Below are positions 21,235-35,400 of a DNA stretch of 64,000 nucleotides, piece after piece; within the stretch, counting starts at the first letter, position 1, and the number at the start of each line of letters is the position of its first letter. The DNA comes from Periplaneta americana (taxonomy: Eukaryota > Arthropoda > Insecta > Blattodea > Blattidae): contig NC_091120.1 in the NCBI RefSeq assembly GCF_040183065.1, forward strand, positions 22,167,708-22,231,707. The letters are read 5' to 3'. The notes under the pieces are model-generated. The model ran no database searches. It was not told the DNA's origin and saw nothing but the letters and a program-made list of their open reading frames with translations. The position numbers and the translations under genes are program-made.

Positions 21235-21681
21235 CTTCTATGTTCGAAGGATATTGATACCACCCCTCCTGTTCACATATCAGGGGTACCACGTTCTGCA
21301 GTGTATCGAGTGGCCCAAAACAGTGACCTTAGCGCCGAAGACATGCATACTTGTGTGCATTTCTTCCTTTACTAGTCTCTTTGAAAAGAAATGAGACGGA
21401 GAATGCGGAGAATGGAGGATTTACTGGGTTCGTGAGGTTAATTGTATTATTTATGTTATATAATTTACAAAACAAAATGTATTGACTCTCATTTTCTTGA
21501 TTAAGGAAAATGATTGATATAATATTAGCCGAGAGAATGTGATTTTATAGTGAAATGCTTGTGTAAATTCATGTGACCAGCAAGAAATATATGTAAAAGT
21601 ATGGGAATTATTTGACGTGTCGTCGTTCTTAGCATCACAGGGATATGTTGATTTTTAATACACTGGGTATAAGTAATTAAG

Positions 21682-24600
21682 ATGTGGAGAATACGTGGAA
21701 GAACTCAGATAACCCTTGCAGCAATGACTGTTGCAACATTAATTTTAATATTATATAGAATGTCGACAAATGATGTAATAGCATCCAATATTACGAAGGA
21801 TGGTCATATTCATTTGACAAAGATTGATGAAGCTAATGAATTTTCAACACTGACACAAAATCAGGACGTTGCAAAACTACGTGAATACGAAGCTCACATA
21901 ATGGATGATATTAGGGGACGAGGAGGATCTGTGGATGACAGACTGGGCAGGAGACTCATGTTTCCAAGTGACAATAATTTGCGTTCTGTTGAAGACCATA
22001 TAGATAATATGAAAGAGCATTCTGGAAGTGCGTGGAACAGTGGTATTCATTCCTTCAAAGGATACAGAATGGTTCACTTAGATCTGAAGGGCGCACCTCC
22101 AAGAGTTTCTTATTATGAAGACTTCTTCCCTCTGATCCGTAATTTAGGTGCTACAGGTATTTTGATGGAATATGAAGATATGTTTCCATTTAGTGGCCCA
22201 CAGTTGCAAGATATACCAGCATATAATGCATACTCGAAATCAGATATTCGACAGATCTTGCAATTGGCAGCAAGCAATGGACTACAAGTAATTCCATTGA
22301 TTCAAACATTTGGACACATGGAATTTCTTTTGAAGTTACAGAAATATTCTGAACTTCGCGAAGTTCAAAAATACCCGCAGGTAATATATAAAACTGCATA
22401 AATATCTATTTGTATATAGACTATTTGTTTTTATTTTGGTTTTTGTTCGCTTTAGCGGCACTAACTGTGGCAAGAAACCCACTCTAACCTTGTTACAGTC
22501 CTCAGTTTTCTGTTACTTAGCTATCCTTTCATTACATAACCTTTAACTCGCAGTAGTTACAAAAATACATGGCAGTGGAGGGTAAGAAACAGTGTAGGCT
22601 AACGCAATCTGCATGATAAGCTGAAGCCACTATTAAGTGTTGGTAATTTTAAAGATACGATGGAAATCTATGATGTCATCAAATAATTTCCTCAACCAAC
22701 CTTGTCACATAGGTACCCCGGTTTAATGTCACTTAAATATCCCCTCATGTATGCACATATGTGGCAAGGTTAGTGGGTTAGTTGAAGGGATTTATTTACG
22801 TGATATGACATCATACCTAATTTTATCTATCTAACTCATAGGCCTAAAGAACGTGACAAGGTTAGTGGGGTAGTTGAGGGGATTATTTAAGTGACTGCGG
22901 AATGGGACTGATTTTCTGGCACGACCACAGCAAATGGATTTGAGGGAGGTGGAATATGATGGTAGAGACTGGATTAATCTTGCTTAGGATAGGGACTGAT
23001 GGTGGGCTTATGTGAGGGTGGCAGTGAACCTCCGGGTTCTCTAAAAGCCTTAAGTAAGTAAGTATGATATGACGTCATACCTTTAAAATTACTTGAGTTA
23101 AGCGTCAAATACGATGCCGTTAAAGTAAATATAGTGGAATTGTTTCATTCGAATTCTGACAGCTCGTAAGCCACATGGCTTACGGGTCTGCTGTCATAGC
23201 ATTGTTGCTGTTGCTAGTAGCTGGTCAGTCAGTTATGTGCGATATGTCCGATAATGTGGCAACACTATCCTCAAGCTTGACTTCCAAGGTTAATCTTGGT
23301 TGCCATGACAACAATCCAGAAGCCAAGGGACTAGTGAACTGTCAGAAATCGAAAGAAACGTTAATTCTACAACAATTACGTTTATGGTATGTTTATTTTG
23401 AATAAGAATGTATTCATTTTGTATACTACATTATCTGGAGACTGAATGAAAAGTTCGTGTTTCTTATGATGCAGGTTATTTAGCGCTGAGGTAACCTAAT
23501 GTAAAGTGTTATAAGTTATATTTCCAGAAATGCTGTGCGATTTGTATGAAACACATACAAATGTTTATGTATGACAATAAACATTCTCACTTTGTTGTTG
23601 AATTTTGCATTGCAAGATAGGTCTAGTGTGTGTTCAGTTTATGATACTGTAAAGACTGTGCCAATCAAAAAGTAAAAGTAAATGAACACTGGATTCTTAA
23701 TTTCAGTTTTACTGATTATAAAAAACGTTACGTAACTTAGGCTATATAATGGACTGATATACTACTAGGTTCAAAAAGTTCCCGGAATTTTACTACCATT
23801 TTTCGTATTAATATATAACAAGGGATATTATACATTTGTTTTGTTGGTAACATTCATGATGTCATTTCCTTAAAGTTTGCTGATAATGGCAATTATTGGT
23901 TTTGAGTTGTAGGCAATTGTTTATCATAGTGTTTTGTTTGTTCGTCGCATTTTGTAATTATGTCCACAGAGCAAAGTACAAACATCAAGTTCTGTGTTTT
24001 GCTGGGGACATGATCAGTATGGCTGATGAAGATGGTGATTTCTTAAACAAAATGAAACTGGTGCTACTTGTACGACCCAGTCCCTAAACGACAGTCATCT
24101 GAGTGGAAATCGAAAACATCTCCTCGGAAGCAAAAATTTCCTAGGGACACTTCCAAAGGCAAAGTTATTTTAAATGTTATGTTTTATTTAACGACGCTCG
24201 CAACTGCAGAGGTTATATCAGCATCGCCGGATGTGCCGGAATTTTGTCCCGCAGGAGTTCTTTCACATGCCAGTAAATCTACTGACATGAGCCTGTCGCA
24301 TTTAAGCACACTTAAAGCAAAGTTATGTTGGAAGTTTTCTTCGACTCTCAGGGTCTCATGCACCATGAGTTCATTCCAGAAGGTCGTACTGTAACGAAAG
24401 AATTGTACGTAGAAACCCTCCGTCGCCTCTGGGACGCAGTGAGAAGGAAACGTCCAGAAAAGTGGGTAGAAAACAACTGGTTCCTTATGCATGACAATGC
24501 ACCTGCTCATCGCGCAATTATTGTAAAGAATTTTCTTGCCAGGCATAACATAACTGCTTTGGATCACCCACCATACTCTCCTGATCTCTCACCACCTGAT

Positions 24601-27600
24601 TACTTTCTGTTTCCCCGTCTGAAAAGTCATCTGAAAGGACGGAGATTCAATGCTGAAGAGGTTATCGCAAACGCGACGAGAGCACTAAGACGGGTTTCAC
24701 AAAATGGCTTCCAGGCCTGCTTCCAGGAACTCTACACGCGTTGGCAAAAGTGTGTTGTTGCGGAAGGCAACTATTTTGAAGGGAATGCTGTAGAATAGTG
24801 TTTAAGGTACGTTGTTTCTATGATGCTAGCAAATTCCGGGAACTTTTTGAACCTAGTATGTAGAATTATTTAACTTAGAAATTAATTTTCAGTGTCATTT
24901 GATTCTGTATTCCTATTTTTTCTGGATCAGTAACTTTAAAATAATTTATGTTACGGTATATTACTTTTATTTATCAAAAAAATGGTATAGTCTCACTTAA
25001 TGAAGCTTAACGAAAGGCTAAAAATAAATTGGTGACAAGTAAAGAAGTGGGTTGTGCTGTGGTTGGGGATGGAAATGGGTGTTTCCAAAGTTACGCCAAC
25101 TCTTTGAGTATTACTGTTTTGAGAGTTTGCTTGACATGGCAAGAAATGCTCAATGCGGATAGCAACAGTAAAAACAGAGGCACAAATTAGTAAGCCAAGA
25201 AATTATGAGACTGGCACACATTTCTGCAAGTTGAAAATTGTATATTAGAAGGTGTGCAATAAATTCTCAGTGAGATTGAAATCCTGTTGTAAAAGGTATT
25301 TATCAATATTTATTGCAGCTATAATTTTCTTCCATGGTTGGAATTAATTTTTGTATCTCATCCCACCTCGACATGTTGAAATGTTTGTGTTATAATTTCA
25401 GGTAATATGCCCGACACATAATTCAACATTTGATTTATTAACAGCAATGATTGACCAAGTAGTGGAATTACACCCTGGTATTAAATATCTACATATTGGT
25501 TGTGATGAAGTGTATTACCTTGGCGAATGTGTACGTTGTGGATTGGCATTGGTGGATCACCAGTGGAGCAAGAAGCAGCTCTTTCTTCATCATGTCAGTC
25601 GGCTTGCTAAGTAAGATATTTTCTTAAAATCTCCTTCTTACACTATAGCTCATACAGTATTGAAATCTGTAGTGAATATACCTGTTTTTTCGAAAGATGA
25701 GAAATGACGGTTAAGTGGCCATACTTGTAACTACAGTGCTATGTTGCTAATTTCGGCGACCATTAGTATTAGTATTTATTTATTTAACCTGGTAGAGATA
25801 AGGCCGTCAGGCCTTCTCTGCCCCTCTACCAGGAGATTCCAACTGTAATACGAAGAATAAAATTACAATTAGTATTAAATTTACGATTACAATTACAAGT
25901 AAAATTACAATTAGTATTAAATTTACAATTACAATAAAAATCAAAGTATGAAAAGGTTACCTCACTAATTAAAGCTAGATAATTTATCATAGAAAAACAG
26001 TGTGATCATCTGATGCGAGCTACCAGCTGACATTGGTTGTCTGATGTTAAAACATTCATTAATGATATTGACGCGAATTTTTAAAAGAGTACAGAGAATG
26101 AAATTGTATTAATAGCTAACACTGCCCACCACTGGGGAGTAACGGTTAGAATTCCTGACCGTGAAATGAGCGGGCATGGGTTCAAATCCTGGTTGAAGTT
26201 TTCTTCGGGGTTTTCCCTCAACCCATTAAGAGCAATTGTAGGGTAACTTTCGGCTCATTTGCTGGCATTATCATCTTCATCTCATTCAGACTCTATATAA
26301 CCATAGCAGCTGAAAAAGCGTCGTAAAGTAACCAATTAAAAATAATATTTGACACTGTACACAAGAAATGTCGCTAAGAGAGCTATTGAGTACTCACCAT
26401 GTGAGGACTAAATTTAGCAACTCAACTTTGTTACCATAGCAACAGGCTTCTCATGCTATGTGATATTCAGTTGTTCTTCTGACCGCAGCTCTAATGTCAT
26501 GTCCCATCTTTAGGAAAACAGGTGTAGTCTTCTTACAGCAAGATTTTATAAATGACAAGTTGGGGTATTCTGCATGATATGGCATATGCTCTGATATCTA
26601 AGTAACAGGAAGTCAAGGACTGTGACAAGATTAGAGTTGGTTAGATGAAGGGATAGATACATGATGGGAGGCTGAGAACTGGTACAAATTTTTAGTAAGT
26701 TAGTAGTATGAAATTGGTACTGGCAACACTGAGGTTTTGGGCATATTGTACTGGCAGGTCCAACCTGGTCAATCCATAATGTTTTTATTATGGATTGACT
26801 AGCTGCCTGCAGTGTTAGTGTTATGGACAGAACGGAACCTTCCTACCTGACAGTCACGCAAAAATGAAGAATTCGTAGTTGGGACAGTATTGCAGGATTG
26901 TCCCTTCTATTGGCTGTTATGCATGCATACATCCTCTCAGACACTTAAGAGTCCCTTCTGACAAGGCCACTTTTAGAAGCGCTGCTAACGGCCTCAAGTA
27001 AGTCTCTGAGATAACTCAGTTTCGAAAGACTCGCCAAATATTAGAGAATATTTTGTAATGCTAGTAGGTCTCGCCAACTGGGCGTCCTTCATTGACACTA
27101 TAACCATCCTCTATATGTTGACAAGGCTTACTGAAAAGGTTTGTGGTGATAGACACCAGGAACATTTCTAAGTCAGACAGGCATTGCCAACTGGCACTAA
27201 TGCATAATTAATTTGAATCCTACCATCATCAGATGATTGTATGATGAGAATTCACGTTGTTGTTGTTGTTTTCTAATGCCAGGCGTTTGACAATAAAGTC
27301 ATTTGACCTCTTGCACACCAATATTTTTCAAAGATATTATCATGGCCAGCCACTGAAGCACAGATTTTGAGGTGTTCCGAATCCATTTCTTGGTTTGAGT
27401 TGCACAGTGGGCAGTTAGGGGACTGGTATATTCCAATTCTATGCAGTGAAAATGGCAAGTTGTAGCCGATTTAAGTGAACACCATATTTTAACGTTTTGG
27501 TGGCTACTTCATTCACACACAACCCCCAGAATGTCTGTTGGTCGACGGGTCCATTGGACCTAGCTGGGAGATCTTGTTGATCACCAGCTTTCCCTCCTTA

Positions 27601-30600
27601 AGCCACTGGAGGACGATTTTAGTGCCATAGCAGGTCAGCACTAGGAACAGAAAAGTAGAAAGAGGAGGGAGGAAAGGGAAATGAACCCCTAGGCCTCGAA
27701 TGCTCTAATGCTGTTGGGGTCGAAGAAAGTAAGAGTTCAGTCAGAGGACTGGATAGGAAAGGGTAAAGAGGGAATTAGGTATTGAATAGAGGAAAATTAT
27801 ACCAAATTCAGTCATTAACTCGTCAAGCTGACCAGTGCTAATTGATGAGTAGCCCCTCCCTTTAGTTCGGCTTGTAAAATTATGCTTACTAACAGCTGCA
27901 CCACGGGAAGGTAGGGATGGGACATTGGGTATTTGTCCAGGTTGGTTCCTTAAAGCCTTCAATGGGAAGGATTAATGGCTCTCCCCCCTGTATCCTACAG
28001 ATACCCTTTTGCAGCCAAGACATTGTGATATTAATTCATGCTAATAATAACTTCTGTACCTACAGTATCAGATTGTTTAATTGTTCTTTAATATAGATTT
28101 CGTTATATAGATTCAGTTATTAGAAATATAATTCATTAGATAATTTATTTTTAATATTATCCTCCCATCTACATCTCGGCCTCCCCAAAGGTCTTTTTCC
28201 CTTCGGTCTCCCAACTAACACTCTATATGCCTCTTGAGGGAGGTGGGGTATGATGATAGAGACTGGATTAATCTTGCACAGGATAGGGACTGCTGGTGGG
28301 CTTATGTGAGGGCGGCAATGAACCTTCGGGTTCCTTAAAAGCCATTTGTAAGTAAGTAAGTAAGATAATTTATTTTAGCAGTTTGTGAAGAGTCAAGTTG
28401 TTCTAGGTATAGGCTATCACGTGATATTTGTTTGGCAGGTATGTGAGGGATAGGCATCCAGGTGTAACACCTCTCACCTGGGATGATGAATTCCGGGAAC
28501 TGACAGCAGCAGAGTTGGTGGAGTGGGGTATTGCCAAATTGCTAGAACCTGTCATATGGAAGTACACACCAGATGTTGCTAGTTATATTGCTCCTGAGGT
28601 ATGATATTTTCAATTTTTATTACTGCTAGATAGAATGAAAACTAAACATACTGGTAAGATTCTGCCCTTACACTAGTTTTCTCCCCTCATCTGATGTCAT
28701 TAGAAGATTATATTAGCATTTGGTCTGGAAAGATACTGAAATTGTCCACATCTGTGGAGTAACGGTCAGTGTGTCTGGCCGCGAAACCAGGTGGCCCAGG
28801 TTTGATTCCCGGTTAGGGCAAGTTACCTGGTTGAGGTTTTTTTCCGGGGTTTTCCCTCAACCCAATATGAGCAAATGCTGGATAACTTTCGGTGTTGGAC
28901 CCCAGACTCATTTCACCGGCATTATCACCTTCACCTCATTCAGATGCTAAATAACCTGAGATGTTGATAAAGCATCGTAAAATAACCTACTAAAATAAAT
29001 ACGGAAATTCTAATCTTAAAAAAAAGATACTATAGGCTTAAAGTAAAAAAAAAATATATCATCACAATATGATATAAGAACTGATTTATTGCAAAACGTG
29101 TAATGCATATAAAGAAAAGTATGTATCATTTTTTTAATTTTTTTTTTTTAATGATAACTTATAAATGCAGCCAGGATGTTAAGCAAAATACCTTTTTTTT
29201 TTAAACTGGGTGTTTGTATGAAAGACCTAATAGAGATAAACACGTTTCCACACATTGAGGGACGATAAGCCCAAATTTTATTTTGCCTTTTCTTTTGCCT
29301 ATTTTAGCTCCCATTGCCTATTTTAAGGTTAAATGCCTTTTTTAGCCTTTTTACGTCGTTATTGTATATTTTCTATACTTTTAATGTATTTAAAATAAAC
29401 TGCGCATAAATTATATCAAGAAACAAAAAAGAACAGTAGTACAAATTAAAGATACTGTATATATATTCACCTCACACAAATATTTGCTGAGAATCTTATT
29501 CTCCAGCAATACATATGTTTCCCAGAAGTTGTAAACTTTTCTCCCCTACCAATTCCATCTTTTGTGTCACTTAACTTTGAACAGTATAACCCTCAGTGTT
29601 CAGGTCACTTCGGGGTTTACCAGCAAAAGAAAGGGGATGAGGGAAGTATTAAAAGCAAGTCTCCAGGTCCCGTTACTGTTGTCGCTTGCACGCATAAGTC
29701 ATGCGTACTTTGAAGTCTCTAATCCCTTCTCACACCCCTCTTTTTGAGACAATACACAGTCTGTTTTTCCCGATCTCTGAAAGAAAGTAGAGATAGTCTT
29801 TCTGAAATAAGTTGTTTTAAGTTTGCTCCAATCACTTCAGTAGAAGTAGAAAGATCTTTTTCCACAGTGAAAAACGTTCTCTCTGACAGGCGGCTCACTA
29901 TGACAGTTGACAACTTAAAAAAGCATCTTGTTGTGACATGTAATCAAGGAAAGTGAGTACCGTATGGGATAGTTTATTACGTATTTGTCTATTTGTCATG
30001 TTTCCATGAACAATAAATGCCTATTTCACTGTCTATTATTATTTTTATTGCCTATATGCATACCTGTTTTAACCAAAATAAATGCCTAAACATCCGGGCT
30101 CTACTTATAAACTATTTAAAAATTGAATACCTCCCTCAAACAATGTTGTAACTCCTATTTGTTACTTTATTTGTTCGATGGAAGTATTAAGTTATTGATT
30201 TGGTGGGTAGGTACTTCTGTAAAATAAAATTAACAGCAAATTAGGAAAGTACTGAAAAATTCTGTGTAGCTAATAGGAACTTGAATTGGAGCATCTATTC
30301 AAAGATAGAGCACAATAACATCAAGTTGACTTACTTAGCATGCAAAAAAATAAAAAAATAAGCTGCTGTGGCCCTATGGAAACTAGTTATAATTGCCTTG
30401 TCTAACATTTGTGCAAAATAAACTGCATGTCTACACCCAAATGCGCAATATGTAATGAAGATACTGTGTTAAATAGAAGATATCTTGAATACAAGGGCCC
30501 AGACAGTGATAACCTACTGCAATATATTATGAAGCAACGTGAAATATGATGCAGTTCAGATTTATACAGATGTGCACAATTTTTGGAAAGGAAATCCATA

Positions 30601-32365
30601 ATTGTTTGCTTTTTTTTTTTTTTTTTTTTTATTTACCATTGCATCATTTAACGTCAAATTATATACATAGTCGAAATAACATTGTTAAAAATGCATTTGC
30701 ATGCGTTAAATAATTTACTTTTTGAACTCAGAACTGCACAGTAAATTGAGAATTCAAATAATCTTATAATTTTTATTACAAGTGCTGTCATTCATATCCA
30801 TTCTAGTTTTTAGTGTTCACTGATAAATATGACTAAAGAATGATGAGGAGACGTAATATGTTTGAAAATGTTATTTGCTTTTTTGTATTTTGTCAATTTT
30901 ATTTTTGCATGACTCATCCCACTAAGCACTAGATTATACTTTACAGCTTGCGTAATGCATGATACTATGAAGATAGATCACCCAAGAGAGTTGCATGTGA
31001 AACCAGCTGCAGGTCTTTCCATTTGTATCACTTGGCTTGTAGTAACTGCATTACACGCAATACAGCTAAACACTGAAATACACTCACTCACAGGTAATAT
31101 GATTTTAAAAGTTTTGAATTTATAAAAAGACCATATCTTTGTTGTTCTCTTTATGTATTGTAATACAACAGCCCTAGAAGATAGTTGTAAATAAGTTCTT
31201 TTCTACTGCTTTGAGAAAGCTTAGTAAGATCTTGTACAATAAGAGACAACTTTTGTTTGTTTCTGTTTTGCCTTATAAACAAATAAGGATATCTTGTGCA
31301 GGTGTGGGACAAATACGCTGCTGTGTTTCCAGCTGTATGGGTGGCAAGTGCTTTCAAGGGGGCGACGGGATCGGATAAATATATAACTGATATCAGTGAG
31401 TATAATGTGCTACTTTTACGGAATTTTTCACGTCAGTGATTGGCTTTATTGCCTGGTGCCAAGTTTTCCTATGCATTCATAAGCTGTCATCTTAATTCTT
31501 TCTCTCATAAGCAGTACTCTTTTCTTTCTGCAAGTTTGTATATTACTTACTTACTGGCTTTTAAGGAACCCGAAGGTTCATTGCCGCCTCACATAAGCCG
31601 GCCATCGGTCCCTATCCTGAGCAAGATCAATTCAGTCTCTATCATCATATCCCACTTCCCTCAAATTTATTTTAATATTATCTTCCCATCTACGTCTCGG
31701 CCTCCCCAAAGGTCTTTTTCCCTCCAGCCTCCCAACTAACACACTATATGCATTTCTGGATTCACCCGTATGTGCTACATGTCCTGCCCATCTCAAACAT
31801 CTGGATTTAATGTTCTTAATTATATCAGGTGAAGAATACAATGCATGCAGTTCTGCATTGTGTAACTTTCTCCATTCTCCTGAAATTTCATCCCTTTTAG
31901 CCCCAAATATTTTCCTAAGCACCTTATTCTCAAACACCCTTAATCTCTGTTCCTCTCTCAAAGTGAGAGTCCAAGTTTCACAACCATAAAGAACAACCGG
32001 TAATATAACTGTTTTATAAATTCTAACTTTCAGATTTTTTGACAGCAGACTGGATGATAATAGCTTCTCAACCGGATAATAACAGGCATTTCCCATATTT
32101 ATTCTGTGTTTAATTTCCTCCCGAGTATCATTTATATTTATTACTGTTGCTCCCAGGTATTTGAATTTTTCCACCCCTCCGAAGGATAAATCTCCAATTT
32201 TTATATTTCCATTTCGTACAATATCCTCGTCACGAGACATAATCATATACTTAGTCTTTTTGGGATTTACTTCCAAACCTATCTCTTTACTTGCTTCAAG
32301 TAAAATTCCCGTGTTTTCCCTAATCGTTTATGGATTTTCTCCTAACATATTCACTGTATATTACT

Positions 32366-32409
<44 letters not shown>

Positions 32410-35400
32410 TAATTTATTTATTTTTTTTTCTTTACAGGTTACCATCTGGAAAACCACCAGTCGTGGATGGATATTATTTCTTCGTATTCTAGTCAGCTCA
32501 CATTTAAAGGGATATTCATCACTGGCTGGCAACGATATGATCACTTTTCAGTTCTTTGTGAATTACTTCCTGTAGGGATTCCATCTCTAGCAGCCAGTTT
32601 GTCTTTCATCCAGTCAGAAAACAGAGGTAAACCTGCACTTACTGAAATATAGGATACGAAGTATTGCTTCAACTTTGTCATCTATAAGGGCAGTTCAATT
32701 TTTTATTGGTTTAAAATACTATTTACTTATAATATTTGTTGATAGTTCTTAGTATGTTATACAAATTTTTATTTTTTCATTACTCGTCTTTGTTTCTTTC
32801 AATAATTAGCCAGGTATCTGTATCTCGAATGCTTTGCACAGCTAATTGTCATCATGTTTCTCAATGTGGAAGGAATTAATATCTCGAAACTTATAGAAGA
32901 CTTCTAGCACAGTTCAAGGAGAACTCTTTGTTTCATTCGGCAGTCTTTGAATGGTGCAAATCATTTGAATACTGTACATGCCATATACCTGAGTTCCAAT
33001 TCTGGCGATGTTGGAGTTTATTTGTGGTGGGCAAAGGTTCCTGAGGGTTTTCCTTGGGGTTGTCCCATTTTCCTCCATTTTGCTGTCACTCTCCATTTCA
33101 GTATATTCAAATTTTGCATGATATCGTGAATTGCAGTTCTGGAAGAAGGCAATTGGTCAAGAAATGTCCGAATAAATTTCGCACTTCCATGACGAGTTGA
33201 TTTACAGACGTGGACAAATTATTAACAAAATTGACGATTTTTATGATAATTCTGTTCACAAAATTTGACTTTTCAGTTTAGACTACAATTGACAATTTTG
33301 CATATTTCTATCATTACAGTAGACAGAAATATGCAAAAATGTAAACTGTAGTTTAAATTGAAGAGCTTACTTTTGTAAAAATATATAATAAAAATCTTCA
33401 ATTTTGTTAATAATTTGTAAATTAGCAAAAATGTCAACTACAATCTAAATTGAACAGTCAAATTTTGTAAAACTATAAAATAAAAATCTTCAGTTTTGCT
33501 AATAATTTGGAAATATCCAAAATGTCAACTGTGTTCCAAATTGAAGAATCGAATTTTGTAAAAATATATAATCAAAAACCTTCAGTTTTGCTAACCATTT
33601 GTAAATATGCAAAAATATCAAATGTAGTCCAAATTGAAGAGTTACATTTTCTAAAAATATACAACACAAATCTTCAATTTTGCTAATAATTTGGAAATAC
33701 ACAAAAATGTTAACTGTAGTCTAAATTGAAGAATCATATTTTGTAAAAATATATAATAAAAATCTTCAATTTTGCTAATAATTTGTCCACGTCTGTATAT
33801 TCAGATAACTTTTGTACAAAAAAAAATGCGTTTCTTTAGAGGAAACTGTCTAATCTTCTTCTTGGCGAATGAATGTAGCCTTGAAGCTTTCAGGGACCAG
33901 ATATAGACATGAATTATTGGGCAGTGGTGTGGGGGGAGGGGAGAAGCAGATTTGAATAACGGAACTGGCATGAGCAATAGCTAAGACATAAAACACTGCG
34001 TAAGCAGACAAGATTTATAAATAAAGCCCTGTGTATTTGTATTTTGTATTATAAGTAAAAATATTAAAATTGAAGATGTGTGTGTATGTGCGTGTGCTTG
34101 TGTTTTTTTTTTTTTTTACAACTACCCATGAAAAGTAACTGACTGCTACAATGGAGAAAAATTGTATATAATATTGAAACCCTTTGGCTAATATTATTTA
34201 TTATTTATTTATTATTTAATTAATTTAAATTTAAATATACAGAATAAAGAATATAATTACAAACAAGAGAAATAGAAATAAAATAATACAATCAATATAA
34301 AAAAGGAGATACAGTAGTATTAACAAAATTTCAGACCGAATGAGCAGCGCTCGTGTTCGACCGCAGTTCAGATATAATATTAATAGGCCTATAAGAGAAT
34401 ATAAAATAAAATAGGAAATAAAATTAAAATTACAGTTATCAGAAATTATATAATACAATATTAATATAAGAGAAATATAGAAAATAAAAATAAATAAATA
34501 AAATGAAATAGGAACTAAAATTTAAATTTCAGCAGCAATGGAATTATATAATATAATATTAACACTAGAGAAGAATAATATCGCACGTGAAAAGTAGGAC
34601 AATATATATATATATATATTTCAAAATTATGGAATACAAATATAATATAGGTTGATTAATTCATACACATAGGCTATAAATTTATTTAATCAAATTGAAG
34701 ATATTAACACGTTTCTAATTTTCTTGTTTTATGTTAGTGGGTTATGGTTTATATCATCTCCTCCCCCTCCCCCCCCACCCCGAAAAAATCGAGAAGCAAA
34801 TCTAGGGCAGTTTGCAGGAAATAGCACTTCGATTTATAGACCTTAAAAATGTTATTGCTCGTCAAGTATAAATCATGAAATTACACGTGCTTCCTTGTAT
34901 TGAATGTATTGGCTTTTAAGTACAGAATGTAAAGAAAATATTTTTGTTACTGTGTGATAAAATATTACACATTGCTCTAGAAATATACATTATTTGCCAA
35001 ATCTCGAAATATATTATTCTGTAGGCCCACAGTATTTGTCTTTAGTTCACAGAATGAAAAACTGACAAATTAATCCAGTGGCAGTACAGGTATACCTGGC
35101 ATTTAAGTGGATAGTACTTCCACGCACATGTTCAAATTTACCATTTTTATCGAGATAACCATTCGACACTCGATTTCATCTAATATTCATGGTAAAAAAT
35201 AGAGTCCTGGTGATTATTTGTCATTTGTACTAGTACTACACTGTATTTGAAGTGTTAAAAATATTAAAATAAATGTGAGCAATCATTACCACATATGAAA
35301 CATTATTGTTTGCAGTTTTATTTTAATTTATTAGACGCAGTAACCTAACCTAATTTGTGATGATAAACTTACTCTACTGGTAACACAGGTACGGCACTGA

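Noticed and set aside
33205-33795. CRISPR-like array (regular 90-bp repeats)
   Set aside because: Units are imperfect tandem copies without spacers, sit within TA-flanked inverted repeats, and the genome is an insect's.
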